NCBI GenBank assembly: GCA_001602455.1 | Contig: CP012157.1 | Coordinates: 1,607,733-1,671,732 of the forward strand | Length of the DNA: 64,000 nt | Source of the DNA: Betaproteobacteria bacterium UKL13-2 | GTDB taxonomy: Bacteria > Pseudomonadota > Gammaproteobacteria > Burkholderiales > Usitatibacteraceae | Direction of reading: 5' to 3' | The notes under the pieces: model-generated | Database searches by the model: none | Told to the model about the DNA's origin: nothing | The model's input: the letters and a program-made list of their open reading frames with translations, nothing else | Translations under genes and position numbers: made by a program | Part shown: piece after piece, positions 46,862 to 57,077 of the stretch | Position numbering within the stretch: the stretch's first letter is position 1 | Layout: each line of letters opens with the position of its first letter

Positions 46862-46937
46862 TGTCAGAAAAAATTGACGATTGATATTTTGCAGTGTATA
46901 ACGAAATTTACACCAATTATGTCACTTAAACTTGACA
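46862..46937. promoter_or_regulatory. PpsR/CrtJ-type sites between crtC and crtE
   Basis: Two exact TGT-N12-ACA sites, TGTATAACGAAATTTACA (46895-46912) and TGTCACTTAAACTTGACA (46920-46937), lie 7 bp apart. One near match stands upstream at 46862-46879 (TGT-N12-ACG). PpsR/CrtJ represses crt, bch and puc genes in air; pairs spaced about 8 bp are typical. Confidence 0.8.
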
Positions 46938-47000
46938 CATTGGGGTTGGGGGCAGATTTTGAGGCTGCTTGGTGCAATTTACGATGACCGGGAAAATGCG

Positions 47001-47894
47001 ATGACGACCAATGAGCAGATTGAGCAGGCGATGTCGAATGCGATCGAACATACCTTGGAAGCCGCGTTGAGTTCGGCGCTTACAGACGACGCGCCCCCCC
47101 TTTTGGCGCAAGCAATGCGTTACGCGGTGTTTCCAGGCGGCGCGCGCATTCGACCGAGATTAAGTCTCGCCGTGGCGTGCGCTTGCGGTCAGGACGACCC
47201 TGCGGTTGCTTGTGCAGCAGCGTCGGCGATCGAGTTGATGCACTGCGCCTCTCTCATTCATGATGATCTGCCTTGCTTTGACAATGCCGCGACGCGTCGT
47301 GGAAAAGCATCTGTACACCGTGCGTTCAGTGAGAGACTTGCGGTCTTGGCGGGGGATGCGCTGATTGTGTTGGCCTTCGAAAGCTTAGCGCGTGGCGCGG
47401 CTTCTAAGCCACAGCGCCTTGCGTCCCTGGTGGGAATCCTTGCCCGTTCGGTCGGTATGCCAATCGGTATCTGTGCGGGGCAGGCATGGGAGAGTGAGCC
47501 GATGGTGTCGTTATCGCGCTATCAGCAAGCGAAAACCGGCGCCTTGTTCGCGGCCGCCACCATGGCGGGTGCCGCAGCAGCAGGCCATCGTGCAGAAGAT
47601 TGGCGGATGTTGGGTGAACGGCTTGGTGAGGCCTATCAGGTCGCTGATGATATTCGCGACGTGGCCAGCACTGAGCGCGAACTTGGAAAGCCCATCGGGC
47701 AAGACCTCGCGCTGGGCCGTCCGAGCGCAGCGCGTGAGTTGGGCATTGAGGGGGCGATCGCACGATTGGACTATCTTGTTAGTGGCGCATTGGCATCGAT
47801 TCCGGCTTGTCCCGGCGCCGACGAACTGCGTCTGCTGATCCAGCAAGAGGCGGACGGACTCCTTCCGGTCGAGCTCCAACGTCGTGCTGCGTAG
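47001..47894 (+). CDS. crtE: Geranylgeranyl diphosphate synthase
   Basis: 297 residues from ATG 47001. Trans-prenyltransferase that makes GGPP for carotenoids and the bacteriochlorophyll tail. First aspartate-rich motif HDDLPCFDNAATRRGK (about 85-100), chain-length part FPGGARIRPRLSL and second motif DDIRD. Start chosen behind the PpsR sites and because upstream codons of the longer frame overlap them. crtF follows after 36 bp. Confidence 0.94.
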   Translation: MTTNEQIEQAMSNAIEHTLEAALSSALTDDAPPLLAQAMRYAVFPGGARIRPRLSLAVACACGQDDPAVACAAASAIELMHCASLIHDDLPCFDNAATRRGKASVHRAFSERLAVLAGDALIVLAFESLARGAASKPQRLASLVGILARSVGMPIGICAGQAWESEPMVSLSRYQQAKTGALFAAATMAGAAAAGHRAEDWRMLGERLGEAYQVADDIRDVASTERELGKPIGQDLALGRPSAARELGIEGAIARLDYLVSGALASIPACPGADELRLLIQQEADGLLPVELQRRAA

Positions 47895-47930
47895 TAACTT
47901 GCGCGACCAACGACAGTTCTGGCGCTGCCG

Positions 47931-49106
47931 ATGGTGCCGCTAGTGTCGTCAGCAAGGCCTGAACCGTCGTTGCGCGGTCGTCTCCGAGATTGGTGGGCGG
48001 CCCAACGCAACCGGCTGCTGACGAGCGCCCGATTTCAGCATTGGGCCACGAGATTTCCGCTAACACGATACATCGCGAATCGGCGTGCCCGACAGGTATT
48101 TGACCTCGTTGCCGGTTTTGTCTATTCGCAAATTCTGCTTGCCTGTGTTCGACTCAAGGTGCTCGAACACCTTCGCGATCAGCCGCTTGACGCCGTTACG
48201 CTAGCCGGCAAGATCGGACTCGATCGCGATGCGACGGAGCGCCTCTTGGATGCAGCAATTTCGCTACAGCTCGTCGAGCGGCGCAGCCTACGCAAGTTCG
48301 GCTTGGGCCCGCTAGGTGCGCCGATTGTGGGCAACATTGCAATTCAATCAATGATCGAGCACCACGCGATGGTGTACCGCGACTTGCACGACCCGGTTGC
48401 ACTATTGCGTGGTGAACGCGTTGAAACGGGACTTGCTGCCTATTGGCCGTACGCGGCTGAGGCATCGCCGGGAACCCTATCCGATGAACGCATCGCGGCG
48501 TACACGGCGCTGATGTCGGCGTCGCAGCCGTTAGTAACCGAAGAAATCCTCGATGCGTATGCGTTTTTCGGTCACCGCCGTCTGCTCGATGTCGGCGGCG
48601 GCGACGGTACGTTTTTGACGGCAGTCGGCAAACGATACCCTCATCTTGAGCTTGTCTTATTTGATCTACCGGCGGTCGCTGAGCGTGGGCGTATTCGCTT
48701 CTCAGAAGCAGGGCTTGGCAGTCGAGCCTCAGTCGTCGGGGGAGATTTTCTGTCTGACCCGCTGCCAACAGGCATCGATGTCATTTCATTTGTGCGAGTC
48801 ATTCATGATCACGATGATGAACGCGTCAAACGAATACTCGCGAGTGCGAGACAAGCGATTACGCCGGCTGGGGTGATTATCGTCGCGGAGCCGATGGCGG
48901 AGACACCCGGTGCCGAGACCATCGGCGACGCTTATTTTGGGTTTTATTTGCTCGCCATGGGGCGAGGCCGTGCACGCACCCCAACCAGACTTGCCGAATT
49001 GCTGATTGAGGCTGGTTTTAGTGCGCCGAAGTTGATCCCGACGCAAATCCCACTCCAGACAAGCGTGATGATTGCCTTTGCCAGCCCCAGTCATCCCAGA
49101 GTATGA
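47931..49106 (+). CDS. crtF: Hydroxyneurosporene O-methyltransferase
   Basis: 391 residues. N-terminal dimerisation helices (FDLVAGFVYSQILLACVRL) and a C-terminal SAM domain with LLDVGGGDGTFLTAV, DFLSDPLPTG and VRVIHDHDDE, as in plant-type O-methyltransferases and CrtF. It forms the 1-methoxy group of spheroidene-type carotenoids. The order crtE-crtF-bchC-bchX-bchY-bchZ-puf is the purple-bacterial superoperon. Confidence 0.93.
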   Translation: MVPLVSSARPEPSLRGRLRDWWAAQRNRLLTSARFQHWATRFPLTRYIANRRARQVFDLVAGFVYSQILLACVRLKVLEHLRDQPLDAVTLAGKIGLDRDATERLLDAAISLQLVERRSLRKFGLGPLGAPIVGNIAIQSMIEHHAMVYRDLHDPVALLRGERVETGLAAYWPYAAEASPGTLSDERIAAYTALMSASQPLVTEEILDAYAFFGHRRLLDVGGGDGTFLTAVGKRYPHLELVLFDLPAVAERGRIRFSEAGLGSRASVVGGDFLSDPLPTGIDVISFVRVIHDHDDERVKRILASARQAITPAGVIIVAEPMAETPGAETIGDAYFGFYLLAMGRGRARTPTRLAELLIEAGFSAPKLIPTQIPLQTSVMIAFASPSHPRV

Positions 49107-49153
49107 AAAATAAATGTATAAAAATCAGTGGATTAAGTATTTCACATTAAAAG

Positions 49154-49197
49154 TGTACATAAAACTTGACATAAAAAAGTGTCAGAGTATTATGACA
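49154..49197. promoter_or_regulatory. Tandem PpsR/CrtJ sites before bchC
   Basis: TGTACATAAAACTTGACA (49154-49171) and TGTCAGAGTATTATGACA (49180-49197), both exact TGT-N12-ACA, are spaced 8 bp apart, the arrangement known from the R. capsulatus bchC promoter. The gene starts 58 bp further on. Confidence 0.88.
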
Positions 49198-49255
49198 TTT
49201 GTTGCATGGAAAGTTAGGCTGCGCCATAACCTGTAATACAAGTCGGAGGACTTGC

Positions 49256-50194
49256 GTGTACCAAACAAAAGCGGTTGTGTTGGAACAACCGGAACACTTA
49301 GTGCTGAGCCAGCTAACACTCGACGAGGCGGGGGAGGCCGACGTTGTGGTGGATATTGACTGGAGCGGAATCAGCACGGGTACGGAACGACTGTTGTGGT
49401 CGGGTCGTATGCCGGCGTTTCCCGGAATGGGATATCCGCTGGTTCCAGGTTACGAGTCAGTCGGAACCGTTCGCGATGCGGGCAACACGTCGGGCTTGTC
49501 GGTAGGGGACAAGGTGTTTGTTCCGGGCGCGAAGTGTTTTGGCGATGTGCGAGGGCTCTTCGGCGGTGCCGCGCAGCGAGTGGTGTTGCCTGGCGTGCGC
49601 GCACTTCGCATTGCCCCTGAGTTCGGTGAGAACGGTGTGTTACTTGCGCTCGCGGCAACCGCGTTCCATGTCACTTCCGGGAACGCGGCGCTCCAACCGG
49701 ACCTCATCATCGGACACGGCGTGCTCGGTCGCGTTTTGGCGCGCATTGCCGTTTTGTCCGGCGCAAGCCCGGTCGTTTGGGAAACCAACGCTGAGCGCCG
49801 CCTCGGTGGTGAGGGGTACGAGGTGATTGATCCGGCGACCGATTCGCGCCGCAACTACAAATCAATTTGCGATGTCAGTGGCGATTCCAATATTTTGGAC
49901 ACCTTGATTTCGCGCATGGCAATGGGCGGCGAAGTGGTATTGGCCGGCTTCTACGATGAGCCGATGTCATTCACCTTTCCGCCAGCCTTCATGCGCGAGG
50001 CGCGCATCCGAGTGGCCGCACAGTGGCAACCAGCAGACCTGATAGCAGTGAAGAATCTTGCCGAATCGGGACAGCTCTCGCTTGACGGCTTGATTACCCA
50101 TCGGTTCTTGGCTGATGACGCAGACAACGCATACCGCACGGCATTCAGCGACCCACGCTGTTTAAAAATGATCCTCGACTGGAGAACCACATGA
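49256..50194 (+). CDS. bchC: Bacteriochlorophyllide a dehydrogenase
   Basis: 312 residues; a zinc-alcohol-dehydrogenase relative that oxidises the 3-hydroxyethyl group toward bacteriochlorophyllide a. Blocks: DWSGISTGTERLLWSGRMP, PGMGYPLVPGYESVG and a Rossmann part LIIGHGVLGRVLARIAV. A GTG start at 49256 is chosen: GGAGG lies 7 bp upstream, and the longer frame would run into the operators. Overlaps bchX by 4 bp. Confidence 0.95.
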   Translation: MYQTKAVVLEQPEHLVLSQLTLDEAGEADVVVDIDWSGISTGTERLLWSGRMPAFPGMGYPLVPGYESVGTVRDAGNTSGLSVGDKVFVPGAKCFGDVRGLFGGAAQRVVLPGVRALRIAPEFGENGVLLALAATAFHVTSGNAALQPDLIIGHGVLGRVLARIAVLSGASPVVWETNAERRLGGEGYEVIDPATDSRRNYKSICDVSGDSNILDTLISRMAMGGEVVLAGFYDEPMSFTFPPAFMREARIRVAAQWQPADLIAVKNLAESGQLSLDGLITHRFLADDADNAYRTAFSDPRCLKMILDWRTT

Positions 50195-51201
50195 GCAACG
50201 CCCAAGCCACCATCTCGCCTGTTCAATTTATGAAGCAGACCTTGCGCGCCGAGGCAGCGGTAGAGCCTGACGCGGTTGCAACCGGCCCGGTGACCAAAAC
50301 AACGCAGATCATCGCGATCTACGGCAAGGGGGGAATCGGCAAGAGTTTCACGCTCGCCAATCTTTCCTACATGATGGCGCAGCAAGGCAAGAAAGTGCTT
50401 TTGATTGGGTGTGATCCCAAGAGTGACACAACGTCGCTACTGTTTGGTGGCAAAGCGTGTCCCACGATCATCGAAACGTCGTCGAAAAAGAAGCTCTCTG
50501 GCGAGGCAGTGGCGATCGGCGATGTTTGTTTTAAACGTGATGGCGTGTATGCGATGGAGCTCGGTGGTCCCGAAGTGGGGCGCGGCTGCGGTGGGCGCGG
50601 CATTATCCATGGCTTTGAGACCCTCGAAAAACTTGGTTTTCATGAGTGGGGTTTTGACTATGTTCTGCTCGATTTCTTAGGTGATGTCGTGTGCGGTGGT
50701 TTTGGTCTGCCGATTGCGCGCGACATGTGCCAGAAAGTTATTGTTGTTGGTTCCAACGATCTGCAGTCCCTCTACGTGGCCAACAATGTGTGCAGTGCCG
50801 TCGAATACTTCCGCAAGCTAGGGGGCAATGTAGGCGTCGCTGGTATGGTGATAAACAAGGATGACGGTACGGGTGAGGCCGCAGCGTTTGCGGAGGGGGC
50901 TGGCATTCCCGTGCTTGCTTCAATTCCGGCTCACGACGATATCCGCCGCAAGTCTGCGAGCTACGAGATTATTGGACGTCCGAATACGCAGTGGGGGCCA
51001 TTGTTTGAGGAACTCGCCACTAACGTTGGTCAAGCCCCGCCGGTGCGCCCGACGCCATTGACGCAAGATCAACTACTGGGCCTGTTCTCATCCGACGTCA
51101 CCGGCCGAGATTATGTTCTTGAGCCTGCAACCGAATTCGATATGTGTGGGCGCACCGAAACCAAGCGCGAATCGCTTGAAGTGGTTTACGACACCGTTTA
51201 G
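50191..51201 (+). CDS. bchX: Chlorophyllide a reductase, iron protein
   Basis: 336 residues. Nitrogenase-like Fe protein; ATP-driven electron donor to BchYZ. P-loop IYGKGGIGKSFTLANL (about 47-62), switch LIGCDPKSDTTSLLF, and Fe-S cysteines in GGPEVGRGCGGRGI and DVVCGGFGLP. Oxygen-sensitive, so phototrophic growth probably needs low oxygen at this step. Confidence 0.97.
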   Translation: MSNAQATISPVQFMKQTLRAEAAVEPDAVATGPVTKTTQIIAIYGKGGIGKSFTLANLSYMMAQQGKKVLLIGCDPKSDTTSLLFGGKACPTIIETSSKKKLSGEAVAIGDVCFKRDGVYAMELGGPEVGRGCGGRGIIHGFETLEKLGFHEWGFDYVLLDFLGDVVCGGFGLPIARDMCQKVIVVGSNDLQSLYVANNVCSAVEYFRKLGGNVGVAGMVINKDDGTGEAAAFAEGAGIPVLASIPAHDDIRRKSASYEIIGRPNTQWGPLFEELATNVGQAPPVRPTPLTQDQLLGLFSSDVTGRDYVLEPATEFDMCGRTETKRESLEVVYDTV

Positions 51202-51210
51202 GCCGACGAT

Positions 51211-52746
51211 ATGCAAGATATTGATCAAGCAACGATAGCCAACCCCGAGGCCACCAAGGTCGATGGACTAGGTTGCCACTCGGGCAAAGAGCAATTGATC
51301 TTGGCCGCTAAGAGTGCGGGCAAATCTGAAACGCTCGATCAGTATGCGAAAGACTATCCCAAAGGTCCGCATGATCAGCCGCAGTCGATGTGCCCGGCGT
51401 TCGGATCGTTGCGCGTTGGCCTTCGCATGCGCCGCACCGCGACCGTCCTTTCAGGATCGGCGTGCTGTGTTTACGGACTAACGTTCACCTCGCATTTTTA
51501 TGGTGCGCGGCGCACCGTAGGATACGTGCCCTTTAACTCCGAGTCCTTGGTGACGGGAAAACTATTTGAAGATATCAGGGAGGCAACTTACCAGCTTGCC
51601 GATCCGTCGTTATATGACGCCGTCGTAATCATCAATCTTTGCGTGCCAACGGCGAGCGGTGTGCCGCTCCAACTGTTACCTAAAGAAATTAATGGTGTGC
51701 GGATTATTGGCATTGACGTGCCTGGATTTGGCGTGCCCACCCATGCGGAAGCAAAAGATGTTTTAGCCGGTGCCATGTTGCGCTATGCGCGTGGTGAAGC
51801 AGAGCAAGGCCCCGTTCAAGCACCACGCGCTGGGCGCAATGAAAAGCCGACAATTTCATTGGTGGGCGAAGTATTTCCCGTAGATCCAATGACCATTGGA
51901 ATGATGCTTGAGCCAATGGGACTTGCTGCGGGGCCTGTTGTACCGACAAGAGAATGGCGCGAGCTATATGCGGCCTTGGATTGTGCCGCAGTCGCCGCAA
52001 TTCACCCGTTCTATACGGCGAGTCTGCGCGAGTTTGCAGCGGCGGGTCGGACCATCGTCGGCTCTGCGCCAGTGGGCTACGATGGAACCGAGGCTTGGTT
52101 ACAGAATATCGGTGTCGCGGCAAATGTCGCCCAAGATAAAATTGACGCTGCAAAAAATCGAATCCTACCCGCCATCAAAGGGGCGCTGTCGGCAATGCCG
52201 ATCAAAGGTCGGATTACGATGAGTGGCTATGAGGGCTCGGAGCTTTTGGTGGCACGTCTGCTTGTTGAGTCAGGTGCTGACCTTCGCTATGTCGGCACAG
52301 CATGCCCGCAAACCGAATGGAGTGAACTGGATCGTCAGTGGCTTGAGGCGCGCGGCGTCCATGTCCAATATCGTGCTTCGCTCGAGCAAGATCTGGCGGC
52401 AATGCGCGAATTTAAGCCCGATTTGGCGATTGGCACCACGCCAATTGTGCAAGCAGCGAAAGAGGCGACGATCCCTGGGCTTTACTTTACGAATCTGATT
52501 TCAGCACGTCCTTTGATGGGGCCTGCAGGAGCCGGGTCATTAGCGACCGTCATCAATGCCGCAATGGGCAATAAAGGTCGCTTTGAGACGATGAAAGATT
52601 TCTTTGCAGGCGTGGGTGAAGGGCACACCTCAGGCGTATGGGAGTCTGCCAATGGCATACCGCAGGATCGCCCCGAGTTTAAGGATTACACGAAGCGCCA
52701 AGTCATCAAGCTGATGAAGATGAAAAAAGCAGAGGAGATGATCTGA
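51211..52746 (+). CDS. bchY: Chlorophyllide a reductase subunit Y
   Basis: 511 residues, NifD-like. Fe-S cluster cysteines in [21 protein letters not shown] and SACCVYG. Forms the catalytic heterotetramer with BchZ that reduces ring B. Stop and bchZ start share one base. Confidence 0.96.
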   Translation: MQDIDQATIANPEATKVDGLGCHSGKEQLILAAKSAGKSETLDQYAKDYPKGPHDQPQSMCPAFGSLRVGLRMRRTATVLSGSACCVYGLTFTSHFYGARRTVGYVPFNSESLVTGKLFEDIREATYQLADPSLYDAVVIINLCVPTASGVPLQLLPKEINGVRIIGIDVPGFGVPTHAEAKDVLAGAMLRYARGEAEQGPVQAPRAGRNEKPTISLVGEVFPVDPMTIGMMLEPMGLAAGPVVPTREWRELYAALDCAAVAAIHPFYTASLREFAAAGRTIVGSAPVGYDGTEAWLQNIGVAANVAQDKIDAAKNRILPAIKGALSAMPIKGRITMSGYEGSELLVARLLVESGADLRYVGTACPQTEWSELDRQWLEARGVHVQYRASLEQDLAAMREFKPDLAIGTTPIVQAAKEATIPGLYFTNLISARPLMGPAGAGSLATVINAAMGNKGRFETMKDFFAGVGEGHTSGVWESANGIPQDRPEFKDYTKRQVIKLMKMKKAEEMI

Positions 52747-54215
52747 TGCTTGTTCTAGACCATGACCGCGCTGGAGGCTACTGGGGTGCCGTGTACGTCT
52801 TCACGGCTATCAAGGGGTTGCAGGTTGTCATTGATGGCCCTGTTGGCTGCGAGAACCTGCCCGTCACATCCGTTCTTCACTACACCGACGCGCTGCCGCC
52901 GCATGAGCTACCGATTGTTGTGACTGGACTGGCCGAGGAACATCTTGGCCGGGACGGCACCGAAGGTGCGATGAAGCAGGCACACGCCACGCTTGACCCA
53001 GATTTACCGGCGGTAGTGGTAACGGGGTCTATCGCTGAGATGATTGGTGGCGGAGTGACGCCCGAAGGCACCAACATCCTTCGCTTCTTGCCACGTACGA
53101 TCGACGAGGATCAATGGCAGTGTGCAAACCGAGCCATGTACTGGCTCTGGACAGAATACGGCAACAAGCGCGGTGCGGTACCCGCGCCTAAATTACGTGA
53201 ACCCGATGCAGACGGTGTTGTTCGGCCATTGGTCAACATCATTGGCCCGGCCTATGGGACGTTCAATATGCCAAGCGACTTGGCAGAGGTTCGCCGGCTG
53301 GTTGAAGGTATTGGGGCCAAGGTCAACATGACTTTCCCATTGGGTAGCCATTTGGCAGATGTTAGAAAACTCGCCGATGCTGAAGTCAACATATGCATGT
53401 ATCGGGAGTTTGGCCGTCTGCTGTGTGAAGGGCTCGAGCGCCCGTACTTGCAGGCACCGATTGGGCTGCACAGCACAACGAAGTTTCTGCGGAGCTTAGG
53501 GCAACTGCTTGGTTTGGATGCTGAGCCATTTATCGAGCGCGAGAAGCACACCACCATTAAGCCCATCTGGGATCTATGGCGCTCGGTCACTCAGGACTTC
53601 TTTAGTACCGCGAGTTTTGCGGTCGTTGCGAACGAAACCTACACCCGCGGTATTCGCCACTTTCTTGAGAACGAAATGGGTCTTCCCTGCCATTTCGCAG
53701 TGCCGAGACTGGCGGGTGCTAAGACCGATAACGAAGCTGTACGAAAGCTGATCAAGGAAAAGCCCCCACTCGTTATGTTCGGTAGCTATAACGAACGCAT
53801 GTACCTCGCAGAGTCAGGCGCAAGATCGTCATACATCCCCGCCTCCTTTCCTGGGGCAATTATTCGGCGACACACGGGAACGCCCTTCATGGGCTATTCG
53901 GGAGCGACCTACCTTATCCAAGAGGTATCGAATGCGCTGTTCGATATGTTGTTTCACATTCTTCCGCTAGCCAGTCAGATGGACAAGGTAGACGCAACGC
54001 TTGCGAAGCCGACGAAGCCACTGCCTTGGACGGACGACGCAAAGACCAAGCTTGAAGCGATGGTCGATGAGCAGCCAGTGTTAATTCGAATTTCGGTTGC
54101 GAAACGATTGCGCGATCGTGCTGAACGCGAGGCACGGCTAGCCGGCGTCGAACTTGTTTCAGATGTACACGTTGTTAAAGCACGCGATGCACTATTGGAA
54201 GGAGCCTCCGCATGA
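52746..54215 (+). CDS. bchZ: Chlorophyllide a reductase subunit Z
   Basis: 489 residues, NifK-like. [18 protein letters not shown] carries a cluster cysteine; [16 protein letters not shown] and [16 protein letters not shown] are family blocks. C-terminal proto-chlorophyllide-reductase-like helical tail ([13 protein letters not shown]). Overlaps pufQ by 4 bp. Confidence 0.96.
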   Translation: MLVLDHDRAGGYWGAVYVFTAIKGLQVVIDGPVGCENLPVTSVLHYTDALPPHELPIVVTGLAEEHLGRDGTEGAMKQAHATLDPDLPAVVVTGSIAEMIGGGVTPEGTNILRFLPRTIDEDQWQCANRAMYWLWTEYGNKRGAVPAPKLREPDADGVVRPLVNIIGPAYGTFNMPSDLAEVRRLVEGIGAKVNMTFPLGSHLADVRKLADAEVNICMYREFGRLLCEGLERPYLQAPIGLHSTTKFLRSLGQLLGLDAEPFIEREKHTTIKPIWDLWRSVTQDFFSTASFAVVANETYTRGIRHFLENEMGLPCHFAVPRLAGAKTDNEAVRKLIKEKPPLVMFGSYNERMYLAESGARSSYIPASFPGAIIRRHTGTPFMGYSGATYLIQEVSNALFDMLFHILPLASQMDKVDATLAKPTKPLPWTDDAKTKLEAMVDEQPVLIRISVAKRLRDRAEREARLAGVELVSDVHVVKARDALLEGASA

Positions 54216-54445
54216 ACATAAACGCACAGCAGGGCATACAGATAGACGGTCAGCGCCACCACCTGAAGAAACGCGATGAGCGATTGTTTCAAGCGATTTT
54301 CTTGGTGAGCTTCCCCGTGTTTCTTGTCGTTGTTTTGACAACGCGACTACTTCCAGTCGCAAATGAATCAAAGAAACAAACGTCGATCTTGGGCGAAGCC
54401 AGCAACAAGGCACGCTCAACCTTGGCGATGGCACTGATGGATTAG
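54212..54445 (+). CDS. pufQ: PufQ-like protein
   Basis: 77 residues in the pufQ position between bchZ and pufB. One membrane segment ([23 protein letters not shown]), preceded by HHLKKRDE, similar in layout to PufQ, which raises bacteriochlorophyll supply during assembly. Sequence likeness is limited, so the name rests partly on position. Start ATG is coupled to bchZ. A small hairpin (GTGCCC/GGGCAC, 54458-54476) follows its stop. Confidence 0.65.
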   Translation: MNINAQQGIQIDGQRHHLKKRDERLFQAIFLVSFPVFLVVVLTTRLLPVANESKKQTSILGEASNKARSTLAMALMD

Positions 54446-54589
54446 GTGCTAAAGAAAGTGCCCTGGGTTGGGGCACGAATCAACCGTAGTGCCGAGCGCT
54501 ACGGATGGTGATCCTCGCCGTATGGGATTCGTACGGTGCTGTACCGAAAAGTCGAAGGGCAATTCGGAACTTCATGAAGGAGGTTTTAC

Positions 54590-54742
54590 ATGTCTGATCA
54601 AGGTAAATCCCTATCGGGACTATCTAGTGAGGAAGCAAGAGCGTTTCATGGTTTGTTCGTCTCCAGTATGGTGATGTTCACCGTGGTCGCAATTGTGGCT
54701 CACGTGTTGGTGTGGACCTGGCGTCCTTGGTTTGCGGGTTAA
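54590..54742 (+). CDS. pufB: Light-harvesting 1 beta chain
   Basis: 50 residues. LSSEEARAFHGLFVSSMVMF followed by VAIVAHVLVWTWRPWF. The His in AHVLVW binds bacteriochlorophyll, and the C-terminal WRPWF is standard. Very strong ribosome-binding site AAGGAGG 8 bp upstream. Forms the LH1 ring with PufA. Confidence 0.97.
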   Translation: MSDQGKSLSGLSSEEARAFHGLFVSSMVMFTVVAIVAHVLVWTWRPWFAG

Positions 54743-54815
54743 TCATCCGTTCGTTTCCGCGGAAACAAACTGGTTTGATCTGTAACTGTGTCGCAATTTT
54801 TTAGGAGGTAGGAAC

Positions 54816-54998
54816 ATGTGGCGAATTTGGACGTTATTCGACCCGCGTCGTGCACTCGTGGCACTTGCGGCGTTTCTGTTCACGCTGGCAATTGTGATTC
54901 ATTTCATCTTGCTCAGCACGGACAGGTTCAACTGGCTCGCAGGTCCTTCAGCGAAAGCTGGGGCATCGGTCAGCCAGATGGCACCAGCACCAAAGTAG
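54816..54998 (+). CDS. pufA: Light-harvesting 1 alpha chain
   Basis: 60 residues. [20 protein letters not shown] start, chlorophyll-binding His in [11 protein letters not shown] in FNWLAG; standard LH1 alpha. AGGAGGT lies in front. No pufX-like gene follows the puf genes; the tetrahaem pufC is present instead. Confidence 0.97.
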   Translation: MWRIWTLFDPRRALVALAAFLFTLAIVIHFILLSTDRFNWLAGPSAKAGASVSQMAPAPK

Positions 54999-55023
54999 AG
55001 GAATCTGGTACCACTGTAGTAGG

Positions 55024-55096
55024 CGGGCGAAGTCGTGTGCGGTCGTTGCGCACTTTCAAGTCTCAACTTTGTTACCGATTTCGCCCGTTGTTTTTT
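55024..55096 (+). promoter_or_regulatory. Intercistronic hairpin with T-run between pufA and pufL
   Basis: CGGGCGAAGTCG (55024-55035) pairs with CGATTTCGCCCG (55076-55087; one G-U), followed by TTGTTTTTTG. In other purple bacteria a hairpin here stabilises pufBA mRNA and stops part of the transcription, making LH1 more abundant than the reaction centre. Confidence 0.75.
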
Positions 55097-55257
55097 GAAG
55101 GATGACCAAACGATGGGTCATTCAAGTTTTGAATGCAGGTGTTCTGATGGATACGTGCATGCGGTAGGTTAGGTCGCAATAACGCCTGAACGCCAACAAA
55201 CAACACATTGTTTGGGGAGTTCGTTAGGAAATATCAGACAGTCCGGAGGAATGCGCC

Positions 55258-56082
55258 ATGTCGATGCTGAGTTTTGAACGTAAATACAGAGTTCGAGGAG
55301 GAACGCTGCTGGGCGGGGACCTATTTGATTTTTGGGTCGGGCCTTTCTACGTTGGGTTCTTTGGCGTGACTACGATCTTTTTCACTGTTGTTGGAACCAT
55401 GCTGATCCTTTGGGGAGCGTCGCAAGGACCAACATGGAACATTTGGCAAATCAATATCGCGCCGCCCGACCTGAAATATGGTCTCGCGCTTGCGCCGTTG
55501 AAGGAGGGAGGGCTCTGGCAAATCATCACGGTTTGTGCGATCGGCGCCTTTGTATCTTGGGCACTTAGAGAGGTTGAGATATGCCGCAAACTGGGGATGG
55601 GCTTGCACGTTCCGGTCGCATTCTCGTTCGCAATCGGGGCATACGTTACGTTGGTCGTTATTCGGCCAGTGTTGATGGGGGCATGGGGGCATGGATTCCC
55701 TTACGGCATCTTGAGCCACCTCGACTGGGTCTCAAACACGGGCTATCAATACCTGCACTTCCACTACAACCCAGCGCACATGCTGGCGATTACGTTTTTC
55801 TTCGGCACCTGTCTCGCACTGTCTTTGCATGGTGCGCTGATCCTGTCCTCGACGAATCCGGCAAAAGGCGAGCCGGTGAAAACCGCTGAACATGAAAACA
55901 CCTTCTTCCGCGACGCCATTGGCTACTCAATCGGCACTTTGGGTGTTCATCGGCTTGGCCTGTTCCTTGCGCTGAGTGCGGTGTTTTGGAGTGCAGTCTG
56001 CATTGTCATTAGTGGCCCGTTTTGGACGCGTGGTTGGCCAGAATGGTGGGGCTGGTGGCTCAACCTGCCAGTTTGGAAATAA
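55258..56082 (+). CDS. pufL: Photosynthetic reaction centre L subunit
   Basis: 274 residues, five membrane helices. [31 protein letters not shown] start; bacteriochlorophyll His ligand in [10 protein letters not shown]; iron/quinone His in [15 protein letters not shown] region. Starts 16 bp before pufM's leader end; GGAGG upstream. Confidence 0.97.
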   Translation: MSMLSFERKYRVRGGTLLGGDLFDFWVGPFYVGFFGVTTIFFTVVGTMLILWGASQGPTWNIWQINIAPPDLKYGLALAPLKEGGLWQIITVCAIGAFVSWALREVEICRKLGMGLHVPVAFSFAIGAYVTLVVIRPVLMGAWGHGFPYGILSHLDWVSNTGYQYLHFHYNPAHMLAITFFFGTCLALSLHGALILSSTNPAKGEPVKTAEHENTFFRDAIGYSIGTLGVHRLGLFLALSAVFWSAVCIVISGPFWTRGWPEWWGWWLNLPVWK

Positions 56083-56099
56083 CCGGGGCGGAGACAACA

Positions 56100-57077
56100 A
56101 TGGAATATCAAAACATATTTACAAGAGTCCAAGTCCACGCCCCTTATGACGGCGTGCCACTTCCCAAAAGTGACTGGTGGGGCCGCGATGGCAAGCCTTT
56201 CTTTGTCTACTGGCTGGGTAAGTTTGGCGACGCCCAAGTCGGTCCGTTTTATCTCGGTGGCTTAGGCGTGGCATCGGCGCTATGCTTCTTCATTGCTTTC
56301 GAGATTATTGGCCTCAATATGCTGGCGTCGGTGAATTGGGACCCAGTGCAATTTGTGCGCCAACTTTTTTGGCTTGCACTTGAACCGCCGTCGCCAGGCT
56401 ACGGGCTAAAGATTCCACCGCTCAATGAGGGCGGCTGGTGGCTGATGGCAGGCTTCTTCCTCACCATGTCAATACTGCTTTGGTGGCTGCGTATGTATCG
56501 ACGCGCAAAGTCCCTCGGTATGGGGACTCATGTGGCATGGGCGTTCGCGGCCGCGATTTGGCTTTACTTGGTGCTTGGCTTTATTCGTCCCGTCCTAATG
56601 GGGAACTGGGGCGAGGCCGTTCCGTTCGGTATTTTCCCTCATCTCGATTGGACCGCTGCGTTCTCGATTCGGTACGGCAACCTGTTTTATAACCCGTTCC
56701 ACATGCTGTCGATTGCCTTCCTATACGGCTCTGCGTTGCTGTTCGCAATGCACGGCGCGACGATTCTTGCGGTCAGCCGATTCGGTGGCGAACGCGAGAT
56801 TGAGCAGATCGTCGACCGTGGTACGGCATCCGAGCGCGCCGCGTTGTTTTGGCGATGGACCATGGGATTCAATGCTTCGATGGAGTCTATCCATCGTTGG
56901 GCATGGTGGTTTGCAGTGCTGTGTCCGCTCACTGGGGGCATCGGAATACTGTTGACTGGCACGGTCGTAGACAACTGGTATCTGTGGGCAGTCAAACATG
57001 GTGTGGCACCAATGTACCCCGCAGTCTACCCAGGGCCAGTCGTTGACCCTGCGCTGATGCAAGGAGTCGCAAAATGA
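56100..57077 (+). CDS. pufM: Photosynthetic reaction centre M subunit
   Basis: 325 residues from ATG 56100 ([12 protein letters not shown]), 17 bp after pufL. Special-pair and accessory ligands in [15 protein letters not shown] and [19 protein letters not shown] carries an iron ligand. Overlaps pufC by 4 bp. Confidence 0.97.
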   Translation: MEYQNIFTRVQVHAPYDGVPLPKSDWWGRDGKPFFVYWLGKFGDAQVGPFYLGGLGVASALCFFIAFEIIGLNMLASVNWDPVQFVRQLFWLALEPPSPGYGLKIPPLNEGGWWLMAGFFLTMSILLWWLRMYRRAKSLGMGTHVAWAFAAAIWLYLVLGFIRPVLMGNWGEAVPFGIFPHLDWTAAFSIRYGNLFYNPFHMLSIAFLYGSALLFAMHGATILAVSRFGGEREIEQIVDRGTASERAALFWRWTMGFNASMESIHRWAWWFAVLCPLTGGIGILLTGTVVDNWYLWAVKHGVAPMYPAVYPGPVVDPALMQGVAK

